Source of the DNA: JALYXS01 sp051003795
GTDB lineage: Bacteria > Acidobacteriota > Terriglobia > Bryobacterales > Bryobacteraceae
DNA length: 12,366 nt
Assembly (NCBI GenBank): GCA_051003795.1
Contig: JBPCKZ010000017.1
Location: 1-12,366, forward strand
Reading direction: 5' to 3'
The notes below the pieces were generated by a model that was not told the origin of the DNA, searched no databases, and saw only the letters and a list, made by a program, of their open reading frames with translations. How positions within the stretch are numbered: position 1 is the stretch's first letter; every line of letters begins with the position of its first letter. Shown one piece after another: positions 1 through 6,887 of this stretch. The translations under genes were made by a program, and so were the position numbers.

Positions 1-2
1 GG

Positions 3-1340
3 GATAGATTGGCGTGGGCCGCGTTTTTTTTGTTTTTGGCTTCGCTGACGGCGTTTCAAGCGGTGCTGGCGGTCCCGATTCTGGGAGCATATCTATTCAG
101 TAAATTAAAAAAACAGTGTCCACACGAGTGTGGACACGGCAGGCACGAGTGCCCGCGCCACATCATTGTCATGATGACGCCAATCCTGGGCATCGGCGCC
201 TGGCAGCTTTTTGAATTTCTTACAACCGGGCAGTTTCCGTTCACGGTCGCGCTTGGTTATCACCACAGCTTCGACCGGCTCGCGCTCAAATTGCGGAATG
301 CCGAAATGCTCTCGATCCACGCCTGCTGGATCGTCTGTCCGCTGCTGCTGCCTCCCGCCGTGGTCCTGGCCTGGAAACGTCGCGATCGCGACACGCTCTT
401 CCTCCTCGGATGGATCGTCATCTTCTTCTGCGGAGCGCTCGCCTTCTTCTATTCCGGCGCGGCGCGCTATCTGCTGCCCATCGCGCCCGCCGTGGCGCTC
501 CTCGTTTCGCGCCTCCGGCCCGCATGGCTCGCAACGGGGCTCACGCTCCAGATGGCGCTTTCCGTCGCGCTCGCCGTCGTGAACTATCGGCATTGGGACG
601 GCTATCGCGCGTTCGCCGCATCGCTCCAGGACGAGACGGCGCGGCACCGCACCTGGGTCAATGGCGAGTGGGGCTTGCGCTACTACCTGGAAGCCGAAGG
701 CGCGCTGCCGCTGCATCGCGATCAATGGGTGCCGACGGGCGATATCGTGGTTACCAGCGAGTTGGCCTATCCCGTTCCGTACAACCGCGGAGGGCGCGCG
801 CTCGTTCTCGTCGCGCGGCGGGAAATCGACCCATCGCTCCCACTGCGCCTGATCGGATTGCACGCGCGGTCCGGTTACGCGACAGCCGATAAGGGGCTGC
901 TCCCGTTCGATATCGCCGGAAGCCCGATTGATGAAGTACGCGCGGAGATCCTCGAAAGCCGCGCGCCCGTGTTGTCCGACCTTCCCATGAACGCCCCCGA
1001 AGCGGAACAGCAGATCCTATTCGGCATTTCGAAGCTCGAAGACAATCGCTGGCGCTGGATGGAGGAGCGCGGCGCGGTGTCGCTGAAAGCTCCCGCCCAA
1101 CCCCTGCCCGTTCGCGTCGCGTTCTTCATCCCCGAACAAGCTCCGGCGCGGACCGTCACCGTTTCGGTCGACGGGAAAGCGGTCACGACTCGGATGTTCT
1201 CCGGCCCCGGAAGTTACGTGATTACGACGAGTCCGCAAACCGGCACGCAGGTGGGTATTGCCGTCGACCAAACGTTTACCGTGCCGGGCGACAGCCGCCG
1301 GCTGGGCCTGATCCTTACCGAAGCGGGCTTCCGAAAGTAG
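3..1340 (+). CDS. GT39-like polytopic membrane glycosyltransferase, C-terminal part (5' truncated by window edge)
   Basis: The frame is open to the left edge, so the TTG at 9 is probably internal and the true start lies upstream. Seen: hydrophobic segments at about residues 1-30, 52-72, 105-122, 130-150, 155-170 and 175-195 (numbered from 9), then a soluble region of about 240 residues. The part following the second segment, with 'TPILGIGAWQLFEF', resembles C-terminal halves of ArnT/PMT-type (GT39/GT-C) proteins, which move sugars from polyprenyl carriers outside the inner membrane. The catalytic Asp of such enzymes sits in the first periplasmic loop, here outside the window. The final 100 residues look like a beta-rich domain ending in 'LGLILTEAGF'. 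Odd: residues about 36-52 are rich in Cys, His and Arg and are encoded by a palindromic repeat, unlike a normal loop. The family call is from recalled similarity. The stop is followed 12 nt later by the YggX gene, so co-transcription is possible. Confidence 0.7.
   Translation, partial: DRLAWAAFFLFLASLTAFQAVLAVPILGAYLFSKLKKQCPHECGHGRHECPRHIIVMMTPILGIGAWQLFEFLTTGQFPFTVALGYHHSFDRLALKLRNAEMLSIHACWIVCPLLLPPAVVLAWKRRDRDTLFLLGWIVIFFCGALAFFYSGAARYLLPIAPAVALLVSRLRPAWLATGLTLQMALSVALAVVNYRHWDGYRAFAASLQDETARHRTWVNGEWGLRYYLEAEGALPLHRDQWVPTGDIVVTSELAYPVPYNRGGRALVLVARREIDPSLPLRLIGLHARSGYATADKGLLPFDIAGSPIDEVRAEILESRAPVLSDLPMNAPEAEQQILFGISKLEDNRWRWMEERGAVSLKAPAQPLPVRVAFFIPEQAPARTVTVSVDGKAVTTRMFSGPGSYVITTSPQTGTQVGIAVDQTFTVPGDSRRLGLILTEAGFRK
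116..161. repeat. Short palindromic repeat inserted in frame in the glycosyltransferase gene
   Basis: Two back-to-back hairpins are visible. The first has 9-bp perfect arms (GTGTCCACA at 116-124, TGTGGACAC at 129-137) around the 4-nt loop CGAG. The second is GGCAC/GTGCC (142-146 and 149-153). Both contain the core CACGAGTG, at 123-130 and 144-151, 21 bp apart, so the peptide shows a 7-residue period with His-Glu-Cys twice. An A-rich run (103-113) precedes it. The length keeps the reading frame. This looks like a REP-like or non-autonomous palindromic element; identifying it as a dispersed family is inference. Confidence 0.55.
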
Positions 1341-1352
1341 TATCCTGACCGT

Positions 1353-1688
1353 ATGGGCTGCGGTAGCGGTGGACGTGGCATGACCACGATTTCGAATGCC
1401 ATTCCGGTTGGCGCGCGCAAGGTATTTTGCGTCAAGTTTCAAAAGGATATGGAAGGCCTGGACGAAATTCCCTTCGAGGGCCACCCGCTCGGGCAGAAGA
1501 TCTACGACAATGTCTCGAAAGAGGCGTGGAAGATGTGGGTCGAGCATATGAAAATGCTCATGAACGAATACCGCTTGAATCTGGGCACCGCCGAGTCGCA
1601 GGAATTCCTGATCAAGCAGATGGACGACTACTTTTTCGGCGACGGCGCGGCCCTGCCGGCGGGATACGTCCCGCCGCAAGCGAAGTAA
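1353..1688 (+). CDS. yggX: Probable Fe(2+)-trafficking / oxidative damage protection protein, YggX family
   Basis: A small protein whose core from residue 24 (KVFCVKFQKDMEGLDE) through 'LGQKIYDNVSKEAWKMWVEHMKMLMNEYRLN' to a C-terminal 'GYVPP' follows YggX throughout: a Cys near the start of the core, the PGxLGxxIYxxxSKEAWxxW block, the MLINExRLN block and a Gly-Tyr-x-Pro end. YggX is a cytoplasmic protein that in enterobacteria protects Fe-S enzymes from oxidation and has been proposed to traffic Fe(II). The family Cys is residue 26 here. The start is uncertain: ATG 1353 gives 111 aa with a Gly-rich N-terminus, while in-frame ATG 1380 gives 102 aa, closer to the usual 90 or so, and has GGTGGA about 6 nt upstream. 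I consider 1380 at least as likely. It lies 12 nt after the glycosyltransferase stop, and its own TAA directly abuts the stop of the convergent ATP-grasp gene. Confidence 0.88.
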   Translation: MGCGSGGRGMTTISNAIPVGARKVFCVKFQKDMEGLDEIPFEGHPLGQKIYDNVSKEAWKMWVEHMKMLMNEYRLNLGTAESQEFLIKQMDDYFFGDGAALPAGYVPPQAK

Positions 1689-2915
1689 TCAGCGCACGAT
1701 TCGCAGGCTGGTTGCGATTTCGAAGCGCAGCCGGGCGTGCGCGGTTCGCAACGCCTCCTCGACGTCGCCCGGCGTTTCTCCGATAGCGAAAATGAATCCC
1801 AGGTAGCTTGCCGCTTCGGGCAGGCGCTCCATTTTTTGCCCCAGCTTCGCGGTAACGACCACTTCCGTAATCCCGGGGATGGCGCGCGCTTCCTCCACGC
1901 CTTCCACGCCTTCGTAGACGCCGGCCTTGGGAATGGGGATCATCATGACGCCCGAAGCGGCGTCCATCGGTTCCGCGCCGCTCACATCTTCCCCCACGGC
2001 GTGGCGGACGATTATCTCTTCCAGTGACGCGCCACCGTCGAAACGCAGCGCGCGCGCGCACAAGCCTCCGATGGGCCGCGCCGCCACTTCGAGCATCCAA
2101 ACGCCTTGGGAATTCACGCGCATTTCGGCGTGAATCGGCCCGTGCGTCAACCCGAGTGCGCGCACGGCGGCTTGCGCCGCATCGATTATCGCGCGCTGCA
2201 TTTCGCGGCTTTCGCGCGAGGGCGCGATGTAGAGAGTCTCCTCGAAGTAGGGGCCGTTGAGCGGATCGGGCTTATCGAAGATGGCGAGCACCTGAAGCTC
2301 GCCCTGGGTAAGAAGACCTTCGAGAGCGAATTCGGTTCCTTCGATAAAGCTCTCGACTTGGATATATCGATTACGGTCTTCGTGAAGCGCAACGATGCCG
2401 GGACGCGCGAGAAGCTCGCGAATGCGGATGAACGCGGCTTGAAATTCCTCGCGATTGTTGGCGCGAATCACGCCGCGGCTGGCGGAAAGACCGAGAGGCT
2501 TCAGAACGCACGGGAAGCGATCGTGGGCGGGAATATCAGCCAGTTCGTACCGCGTGAATTCGGGCGTTGGCAAGCCGGCGGATTGGAACAGTTGCCGGGA
2601 GACATTCTTATCGCGGCAGGCCTGAACGGCCGCGAGTGGGTGAAAGGGAATGCCCAATCGTTCGGCGGCGCGGGCGGCGATCTCGGTCGGACGGTCGGCG
2701 ACGGCGACAATGCCATCGAACTTTTCTCCCGCGAGAACCTCCGCGGACGCTTCGGGATCTTCGAAGCGCACCGGAATCGCGCGATCGCCCCAGGGGTCTT
2801 CGAGGATATGGCAGCGGTCGGTCGCGAGGATTGGTTCGATATCGAGGCGGCGGGCGGCTTCGGCGAACGCGCGGGTCTGGTAGCCGGTGGTCGCGGCAAC
2901 GAGCAATAAGCGCAT
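1689..2915 (-). CDS. ATP-grasp ligase, L-amino-acid-ligase-like
   Basis: A 408-residue protein with ATP-grasp architecture. Residues 1-90 form a Rossmann-like pre-ATP-grasp domain. 'RDKN' at 101-104 and 'CVLKPLGLSASRGV' at 136-149 (Lys139, expected to contact ATP phosphates) follow. 'ESFIEGTEFALEG' lies at 188-200. The metal-binding region 'HAEMRV' (Glu264) and 'MLEVAARPIGG' (Glu276, Arg280) comes next. Residues about 310-400 ('MIPIPKAGVYEGV') resemble the C-terminal domain of L-amino-acid ligases. Members of this group use ATP to make an acyl phosphate and join it to an amine, often yielding dipeptides or carboxylate-amine products. The substrate cannot be read here. The active-site residues appear complete. 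The ATG at 2915 is the first in the frame; no strong ribosome binding site is visible. The gene is convergent with yggX with 0 nt between stop codons, and it lies just downstream of a glycosidase remnant on the same strand. A carbamoyl-phosphate-synthase-like or PurD-like annotation would be the likely alternative. Confidence 0.85.
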   Translation of the reverse strand: MRLLLVAATTGYQTRAFAEAARRLDIEPILATDRCHILEDPWGDRAIPVRFEDPEASAEVLAGEKFDGIVAVADRPTEIAARAAERLGIPFHPLAAVQACRDKNVSRQLFQSAGLPTPEFTRYELADIPAHDRFPCVLKPLGLSASRGVIRANNREEFQAAFIRIRELLARPGIVALHEDRNRYIQVESFIEGTEFALEGLLTQGELQVLAIFDKPDPLNGPYFEETLYIAPSRESREMQRAIIDAAQAAVRALGLTHGPIHAEMRVNSQGVWMLEVAARPIGGLCARALRFDGGASLEEIIVRHAVGEDVSGAEPMDAASGVMMIPIPKAGVYEGVEGVEEARAIPGITEVVVTAKLGQKMERLPEAASYLGFIFAIGETPGDVEEALRTAHARLRFEIATSLRIVR

Positions 2916-2937
2916 GGATGAATCGTACCGCCGCGGG

Positions 2938-2961
2938 TTCGGATTCCGCTTCGGATTCGGT
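2938..2961. repeat. Two-copy 12-bp tandem repeat at the 3' end of the glycosidase remnant
   Basis: TTCGGATTC occurs at 2938-2946 and again at 2950-2958, a 12-bp unit present about twice. It lies exactly where the glycosidase reading frame runs on without its stop, so it may be a small slippage duplication. It is also just upstream of the ATP-grasp start on the minus strand. No regulatory role can be shown. Confidence 0.4.
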
Positions 2962-4117
2962 TCAGGTATAAATACATTCCGGCGGTCCAGATATAGGCGG
3001 GATCGCCGCCGGGGGCGCCCGAGCGCGCGTCAAAGTGCTCGCTCATCCTCCCTTGAGACAGGCTTCGGAAAAGGCGCGGCGAACCTGGTCGGCCAGTTCC
3101 GTCTCGCCGATGGACTTCAGCCCTTCACTCAGGAACACATTCTGAGGCGCCCACACGGGCCCTTTCACGTAGGACCCCGAATCGTAGAATGAGCTGGTCA
3201 ACGATTCGGTGCTGAACCCGAACGCGGTCAGAAAGCGTCCTGGCGTTCGCAACCCGGCAACCAGCGCGCGCCGGAAACCGGATCCTGCATCCGTTCGAAG
3301 ATCATGTACTGCCGCCACGCCAGTTCAGGATGCGCCGACGCGAGGCCGAGCGCGGCAAAGCAATGATCCCAGGACCATATGCGCGCCATCCAGTTCTTGC
3401 TCCCCAGGACGACGGGCGTCCGGTAGAGTCCGCGCGGAGCGACGGTTGAGGACCACAAAACGTAAGCCGCCAGTTTGCGCGCCGGCTCGAGCTTCGGGTC
3501 GAGCGCCGGAACATGCGATGCCCACCGCTCAAACTCCGATTCGACCGCGGCGGAGAGATCGTCGAACGCCGGGTGTATGCGCGGCGGTCCAGGGGCGCCT
3601 TCGAAAAATTCGAGAGAACATTCGAATGGGCTCGAGTTCTCCCCGGTGAATGTAAAGATTGCCCGGCTGCACTGCACGTGACTTTTGTCTTCGACCCACG
3701 GTGCTTCAACCGCCATCGAACCGCCGATCCGCTCCACCTGAACGGGCGATCTTGCGGCATCCGGCATGACTTGCCACGCGGCCGGGCCTTGAGAATCAGG
3801 CGCCCCGGCGTCCCTTCGCTTTCAGCGGCTACAGGCGCTCCGTTCCGCAGCACTTCAATGCGGAAGATCTCGGGGGGCGTTGGATCGTCCTGCAGACAGC
3901 GGATATAAAAGTGGCCCCCCGGGACCTGCGGCGACGTTCCGAAATTCCAGAAGTGATTCGAGACACCCAGATACGACCCGTACCGGCTGACCGGCACGCG
4001 TTCCGCATCGAATTGAAAAACGGGCGAGCCACGGCCTGCCGCGATGACGGGCAGGGCCAGGGCCGCGGCCGCGCCCATCCATTCCCGACGGGTAACTCCC
4101 TGTTCGTGGCGGCTCAT
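2960..4117 (-). pseudogene. Broken exported glycoside hydrolase (MGH1/GH63/trehalase-like), multiple frame breaks and internal deletion
   Basis: Coding similarity runs through successive frames. Frame A (4117 to about 3780) starts with a Tat-like signal (RREWMG, then a hydrophobic stretch) and a beta-rich N-terminal domain. Frame B continues from about 3790 ('GPAAWQVMPDAARS') to the TGA at 3228-3230 and carries 'WSWDHCFAALGLASAHPELAW' (3377 down), typical of (alpha/alpha)6-barrel glycosidases. Frame C, to the stop at 3043-3045, carries 'FYDSGSYVKGPVWAPQNVFL' (GPVWAP at 3162-3145). Frame D, from 3046, carries 'EHFDARSGAPGGD' and 'YIWTAGMYLYL', the usual C-terminal block. Each change equals loss of one base modulo three; the last fits loss of one G in an AAGGGAGG run. 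Only about 72 codons separate WSWDHC from GPVWAP. By recall, intact relatives have well over 150 there, so the break near 3230-3270 is probably a sizeable deletion that removes catalytic residues. The normal stop is also missing. It lies 37 nt after the beta-lactamase-like gene. Sequencing error could explain single indels but not the deletion. Confidence 0.75.
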
Positions 4118-4154
4118 TCAGCTTACGCTTTCAGTATGGACCGACAGCTCAATC

Positions 4155-5762
4155 TCAGTGCTCTCGGGTAGGAATGCGCTTCCCGGGCATGTCCAGGCCA
4201 CCCTGGTGCAGGGTCAAACGATCGCCGCCGAACTCGATTTCCGCATCGACCACCTTGAGGAAGAATTTGGTTTCCGACTCGGCGAATACGGGGAACTTGG
4301 GCTGTCCGGTGGCCTGCGTCATGAGTTGATCGCCTTCGAGAGTCACGACAAGATCGAATCCTGGCCGCAGTTCGTATGTGCCGGTATATTGCTCCAGAAT
4401 TTTTCGCGGGACGGCGATCTCTTTGCGCTCCAAAACCGTGTCGCTCTTTTTGATAGCTTTCCGATCGCGGCCATTCTGATGCAGTATCGCGTAAGCGCCC
4501 TTTTCATCTTTTCCGAATTCGAACTGGGCATCGACCGCCTTTAGAAAGAACAGCTTTTCCGACTGCGCGAACAGCGGCAGCTTGCCCTGTCCCGATAGCT
4601 GCGCCATGAGTTGATTGCCCGCGAGCGTAATCATGATATTGACCCGCGGAGCGAGCTCGTAGGTCCCCACATAGCCGGCCAGCGTTGCGACCGGCAGGGC
4701 GATCTCCTTGCGCTCGGACGTCAACTGCACAAGTTGGCCGTGAGCCAGCTCTCCGAGTTTCCGGGCGATGTCGCTTGCCGCCAGTCCATTCAGGTTGGCG
4801 AGTACGGCGATCGTCAGCTTGTCTTCGGGATAGTACGCCAGGTGGGTGTTGAAGCCTTCAATTCCACCCCCATGATCGATCACCTTGTGTCCTTCCGTCG
4901 TGCGCACCGACAGTCCGAATGCGTAATCGCTCTTGAACGGCGTAGTCATTTTCCGGAGCGATGCGGCCGAGAGCACTTTTCCGCCGAACAGACCCTGCTC
5001 CCAGCGCAGCAGGTCCTCGGTGGTTGAATACAGCGACCCAGCCGAGAACGGGATACTCATGTGAATGAAACCCGCGTTGACGGGGCCGTTTTTTCCCGGC
5101 GCGTACCCGGCCGCGCGGCGATGGACGATTTCGGAATTCGAGTCGTAGCCCGAGTCCTTCATCTCCAAAAGCGTGAAAATATTTTCCTGCAAGAACGCCG
5201 CGTAAGGCTTTCCGCCGATCTTCTCGATCAGATATCCGAGGAGGACGTATCCGGAGTTGCTGTAGCTCCACTTCTCGCCGGGCTCGAAATCGAGCGGCTT
5301 ATCGCGAAAGCGCGCGACGAGTTTCTCCGGGGTGGTTGGAAAGGGCTCCGTCTGGCTGTAATCGGGAAAGCCGGTAAAGCTCGGAATGCCCGAAGTATGC
5401 GTGAGCAGGTGAAAGATGCCGATCTTGTCCCATGCGTCCGGCGCGTCCGGCATGTACTTCTTCACCGGGTCTTCGACCTTCAGCTTCCCGCGCTCTTCGA
5501 GCAGGAGAATGGACGCCGCCGTGAACTGCTTGGTGACGGACCCCAGGCGGAATTTGGTCGACGGTGAATTGGGGATATCCTATTCGAGATTGGCCGATCC
5601 GTAGCCTTTGCTGAGCAAGACTTCGCCGCCGCGAGCCACCAAAACGGTACCCATGAACGTCTTGGCGGACACATAAGACTGCACAATCCGGTCCATGCGC
5701 GGCACATCTTGCGCCCGGCAAAGGACCGCTATTGAAACGAAGAGAAAGATGCGACAAAACAT
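4155..5762 (-). pseudogene. Serine beta-lactamase/PBP-like hydrolase with two DUF3471-type repeats, interrupted by an in-frame TAG
   Basis: Reading from ATG 5762 with GGAG six nt upstream gives a signal peptide (about residues 1-17, 'IFLFVSIAVLCRAQ'), then 'GTVLVARGGEVLLSKGYGSANLE', then TAG at codon 61 (5582-5580), then 'DIPNSPSTKFRLGSVTKQFTAASILLLEE' in the same frame to the TGA at 4155. The total is 535 codons counting the amber. Relatives usually have Trp there ('NLEWDIPN'), so one TGG-to-TAG change explains it. The class C/PBP catalytic set is downstream: Ser75-x-x-Lys78, Tyr167-Ser-Asn169 and His297-Gly-Gly. Two similar C-terminal beta repeats follow ('GYVGTYELAP...' and 'QYTGTYELRP...'), matching DUF3471. 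The family includes periplasmic esterases, peptidases and beta-lactamase-like proteins; substrate unknown. A product restarting at Met100 would lack both the signal peptide and the nucleophilic Ser. The rest of the frame is undamaged, so the change is recent, an assembly error, or suppressed. Confidence 0.8.
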
Positions 5763-5812
5763 TGTTTACTCCGAGGCTGTACTCTTAACACGCCGCTTAA
5801 GCCGGCACTACG

Positions 5813-5841
5813 ATTAGACTTGAAATCGCCTCGCCGATCCA
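5813..5841 (-). promoter_or_regulatory. Weak candidate promoter of the beta-lactamase-like gene
   Basis: On the minus strand TCTAAT (5818-5813, five of six matches to the -10 consensus) is preceded, with a 17-nt spacer, by TGGATC (5841-5836, three of six matches to the -35). Transcription would begin near 5806 and give a leader of about 40 nt. The perfect palindrome GCTTAAGC (5795-5802) lies within that leader. The rest of the 180-nt gap between the TPR gene and this gene shows no clear terminator. The match is only suggestive. Confidence 0.25.
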
Positions 5842-5942
5842 CGATGCGCGGATTCGGTCTACCGTCGTCGGGCGGATGAAACATCGGTTCCCTTGATCCC
5901 CACTACCTAAATATAAGGATGCTTGAAATATGCCGCATTTTC

Positions 5943-6866
5943 TTAGTTGTCGCGACGGCTGCTACGCTGGCTTTGCTTTCCGCGGGCCTCGAACGCCGCC
6001 ATTGCCTCGTCGGCTTCTTTTACTTTTCCCTGCTGCCGGTACAACCGGGCGAGAGCGTAAAGCGGCTCGGGATAGCTCCGATCGAGTACCGCCGCCCGTT
6101 GCAGTTCCTCGACAGCTCCGGAAACGTTACTTCGTTTTGCGAGCAGAACTCCTAGCCGATGATGGGCTTTGGCGAAACGCGGATCGTACTTGAGCGATTC
6201 CCGTAGGTAGGGCTCCGCTTCCTCGAACCGGCTGCCCAGCATCAGCAGCGAAGCGAAATCGAATGGAGGCCACGGCGACGGCGTAGCATTTACTCGATTA
6301 ACGCGTATCGCGTTGCGGAATGCGTTGGCGGCGTCCTCGTACTTGCCCAGCGCCTGTAGGCATAACGCGAGATAATCGCAGGCTCGCGCATGATTGGGTT
6401 CGAGTTCGACGACTTTCTGAAATCGCGCTTGTGCACTGGCAAATCGTTGATCCTCGTAGTCAATTCGTCCCAGCCAGTAATGGGCCGCGGCATTGCGCGG
6501 ATCGGCCGCGGCGATCTCTTTCAGATCCTCGCTAGCCCAATCGAATTGGCCCAGTTCAATGTAGGCGATCGCGAGGGTGATACGGTCGCGTTCGCAAAGC
6601 GGGTTTAGCTTCGCGGCCTTTTCGAGCGCTGTCGCACAGTTCAAGTATTTCCCGTCCAGGTAGAACACGCGCGCCAACGCTGAAAGCAGTTGCGGTGAAT
6701 CCGGCTTGCCGTCGATCGCTTCAATCAACAGCGACTCGGCGCGCGGATAGTCTTTCCGATCAATCGCGAACTCCACCTGTCGGGGAATCTCCTGGGACTG
6801 ACCCCAGCAGTGCCGGGCGAGAAAGAATAATCCCACGACGACAATCGGAACCGGACCTCTCTCCAT
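5943..6866 (-). CDS. Exported tetratricopeptide-repeat protein
   Basis: A 307-residue protein starting with a short signal sequence (residues 1-22, 'IVVVGLFFLARHCWG'), followed by about eight TPR-like helix pairs to the C-terminus. Clear units include 'AAHYWLGRIDYEDQRFASAQ', 'ARACDYLALCLQALGKYEDA' and 'PEPLYALARLYRQQGKVKEA', with the expected small and aromatic residues at helix contacts. TPR arrays bind peptides or partner proteins and have no catalytic role; this one should act outside the cytoplasm. The ATG at 6866 has GGAG five nt upstream. It is the last gene of the apparent three-gene operon, 21 nt after the CRTAC1-like gene, a pairing I recall as frequent in Acidobacteria and Planctomycetes. 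A scaffold or assembly factor for the propeller protein or receptor is a reasonable inference, not shown. The C-terminus is short and basic (Arg/Lys/Ser-rich). Confidence 0.88.
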   Translation of the reverse strand: MERGPVPIVVVGLFFLARHCWGQSQEIPRQVEFAIDRKDYPRAESLLIEAIDGKPDSPQLLSALARVFYLDGKYLNCATALEKAAKLNPLCERDRITLAIAYIELGQFDWASEDLKEIAAADPRNAAAHYWLGRIDYEDQRFASAQARFQKVVELEPNHARACDYLALCLQALGKYEDAANAFRNAIRVNRVNATPSPWPPFDFASLLMLGSRFEEAEPYLRESLKYDPRFAKAHHRLGVLLAKRSNVSGAVEELQRAAVLDRSYPEPLYALARLYRQQGKVKEADEAMAAFEARGKQSQRSSRRDN

Positions 6867-6887
6867 GCTGTCTCCATGCGGTGCAAC

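Noticed and set aside
56..244. Minus-strand 62-residue frame across the palindromic repeat, rich in Cys/His/Pro
   Set aside because: It is the antisense translation of the repeat within the glycosyltransferase gene, with no ribosome binding site or recognisable domain.
105..863. 252-residue minus-strand frame
   Set aside because: Antisense shadow of the GT39-like gene; the composition is Arg/Glu/Gln-rich with no domain pattern.
2106..2909. 267-residue plus-strand frame
   Set aside because: Antisense to the clearly homologous ATP-grasp gene; low-complexity charged composition.
3043..4117. Programmed ribosomal frameshifting in the glycosidase
   Set aside because: Several shifts in succession, no slippery heptamer with structure recognised, and an apparent loss of barrel sequence fit decay or sequence error better.
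5580..5582. TAG read as pyrrolysine or another recoded residue
   Set aside because: A Trp codon is expected at this place in the family and a single G-to-A change explains it; nothing else in the window suggests recoding.
5763..5942. Rho-independent terminator after the TPR gene
   Set aside because: No GC-rich stem followed by a T-run could be found in this gap on the minus strand.
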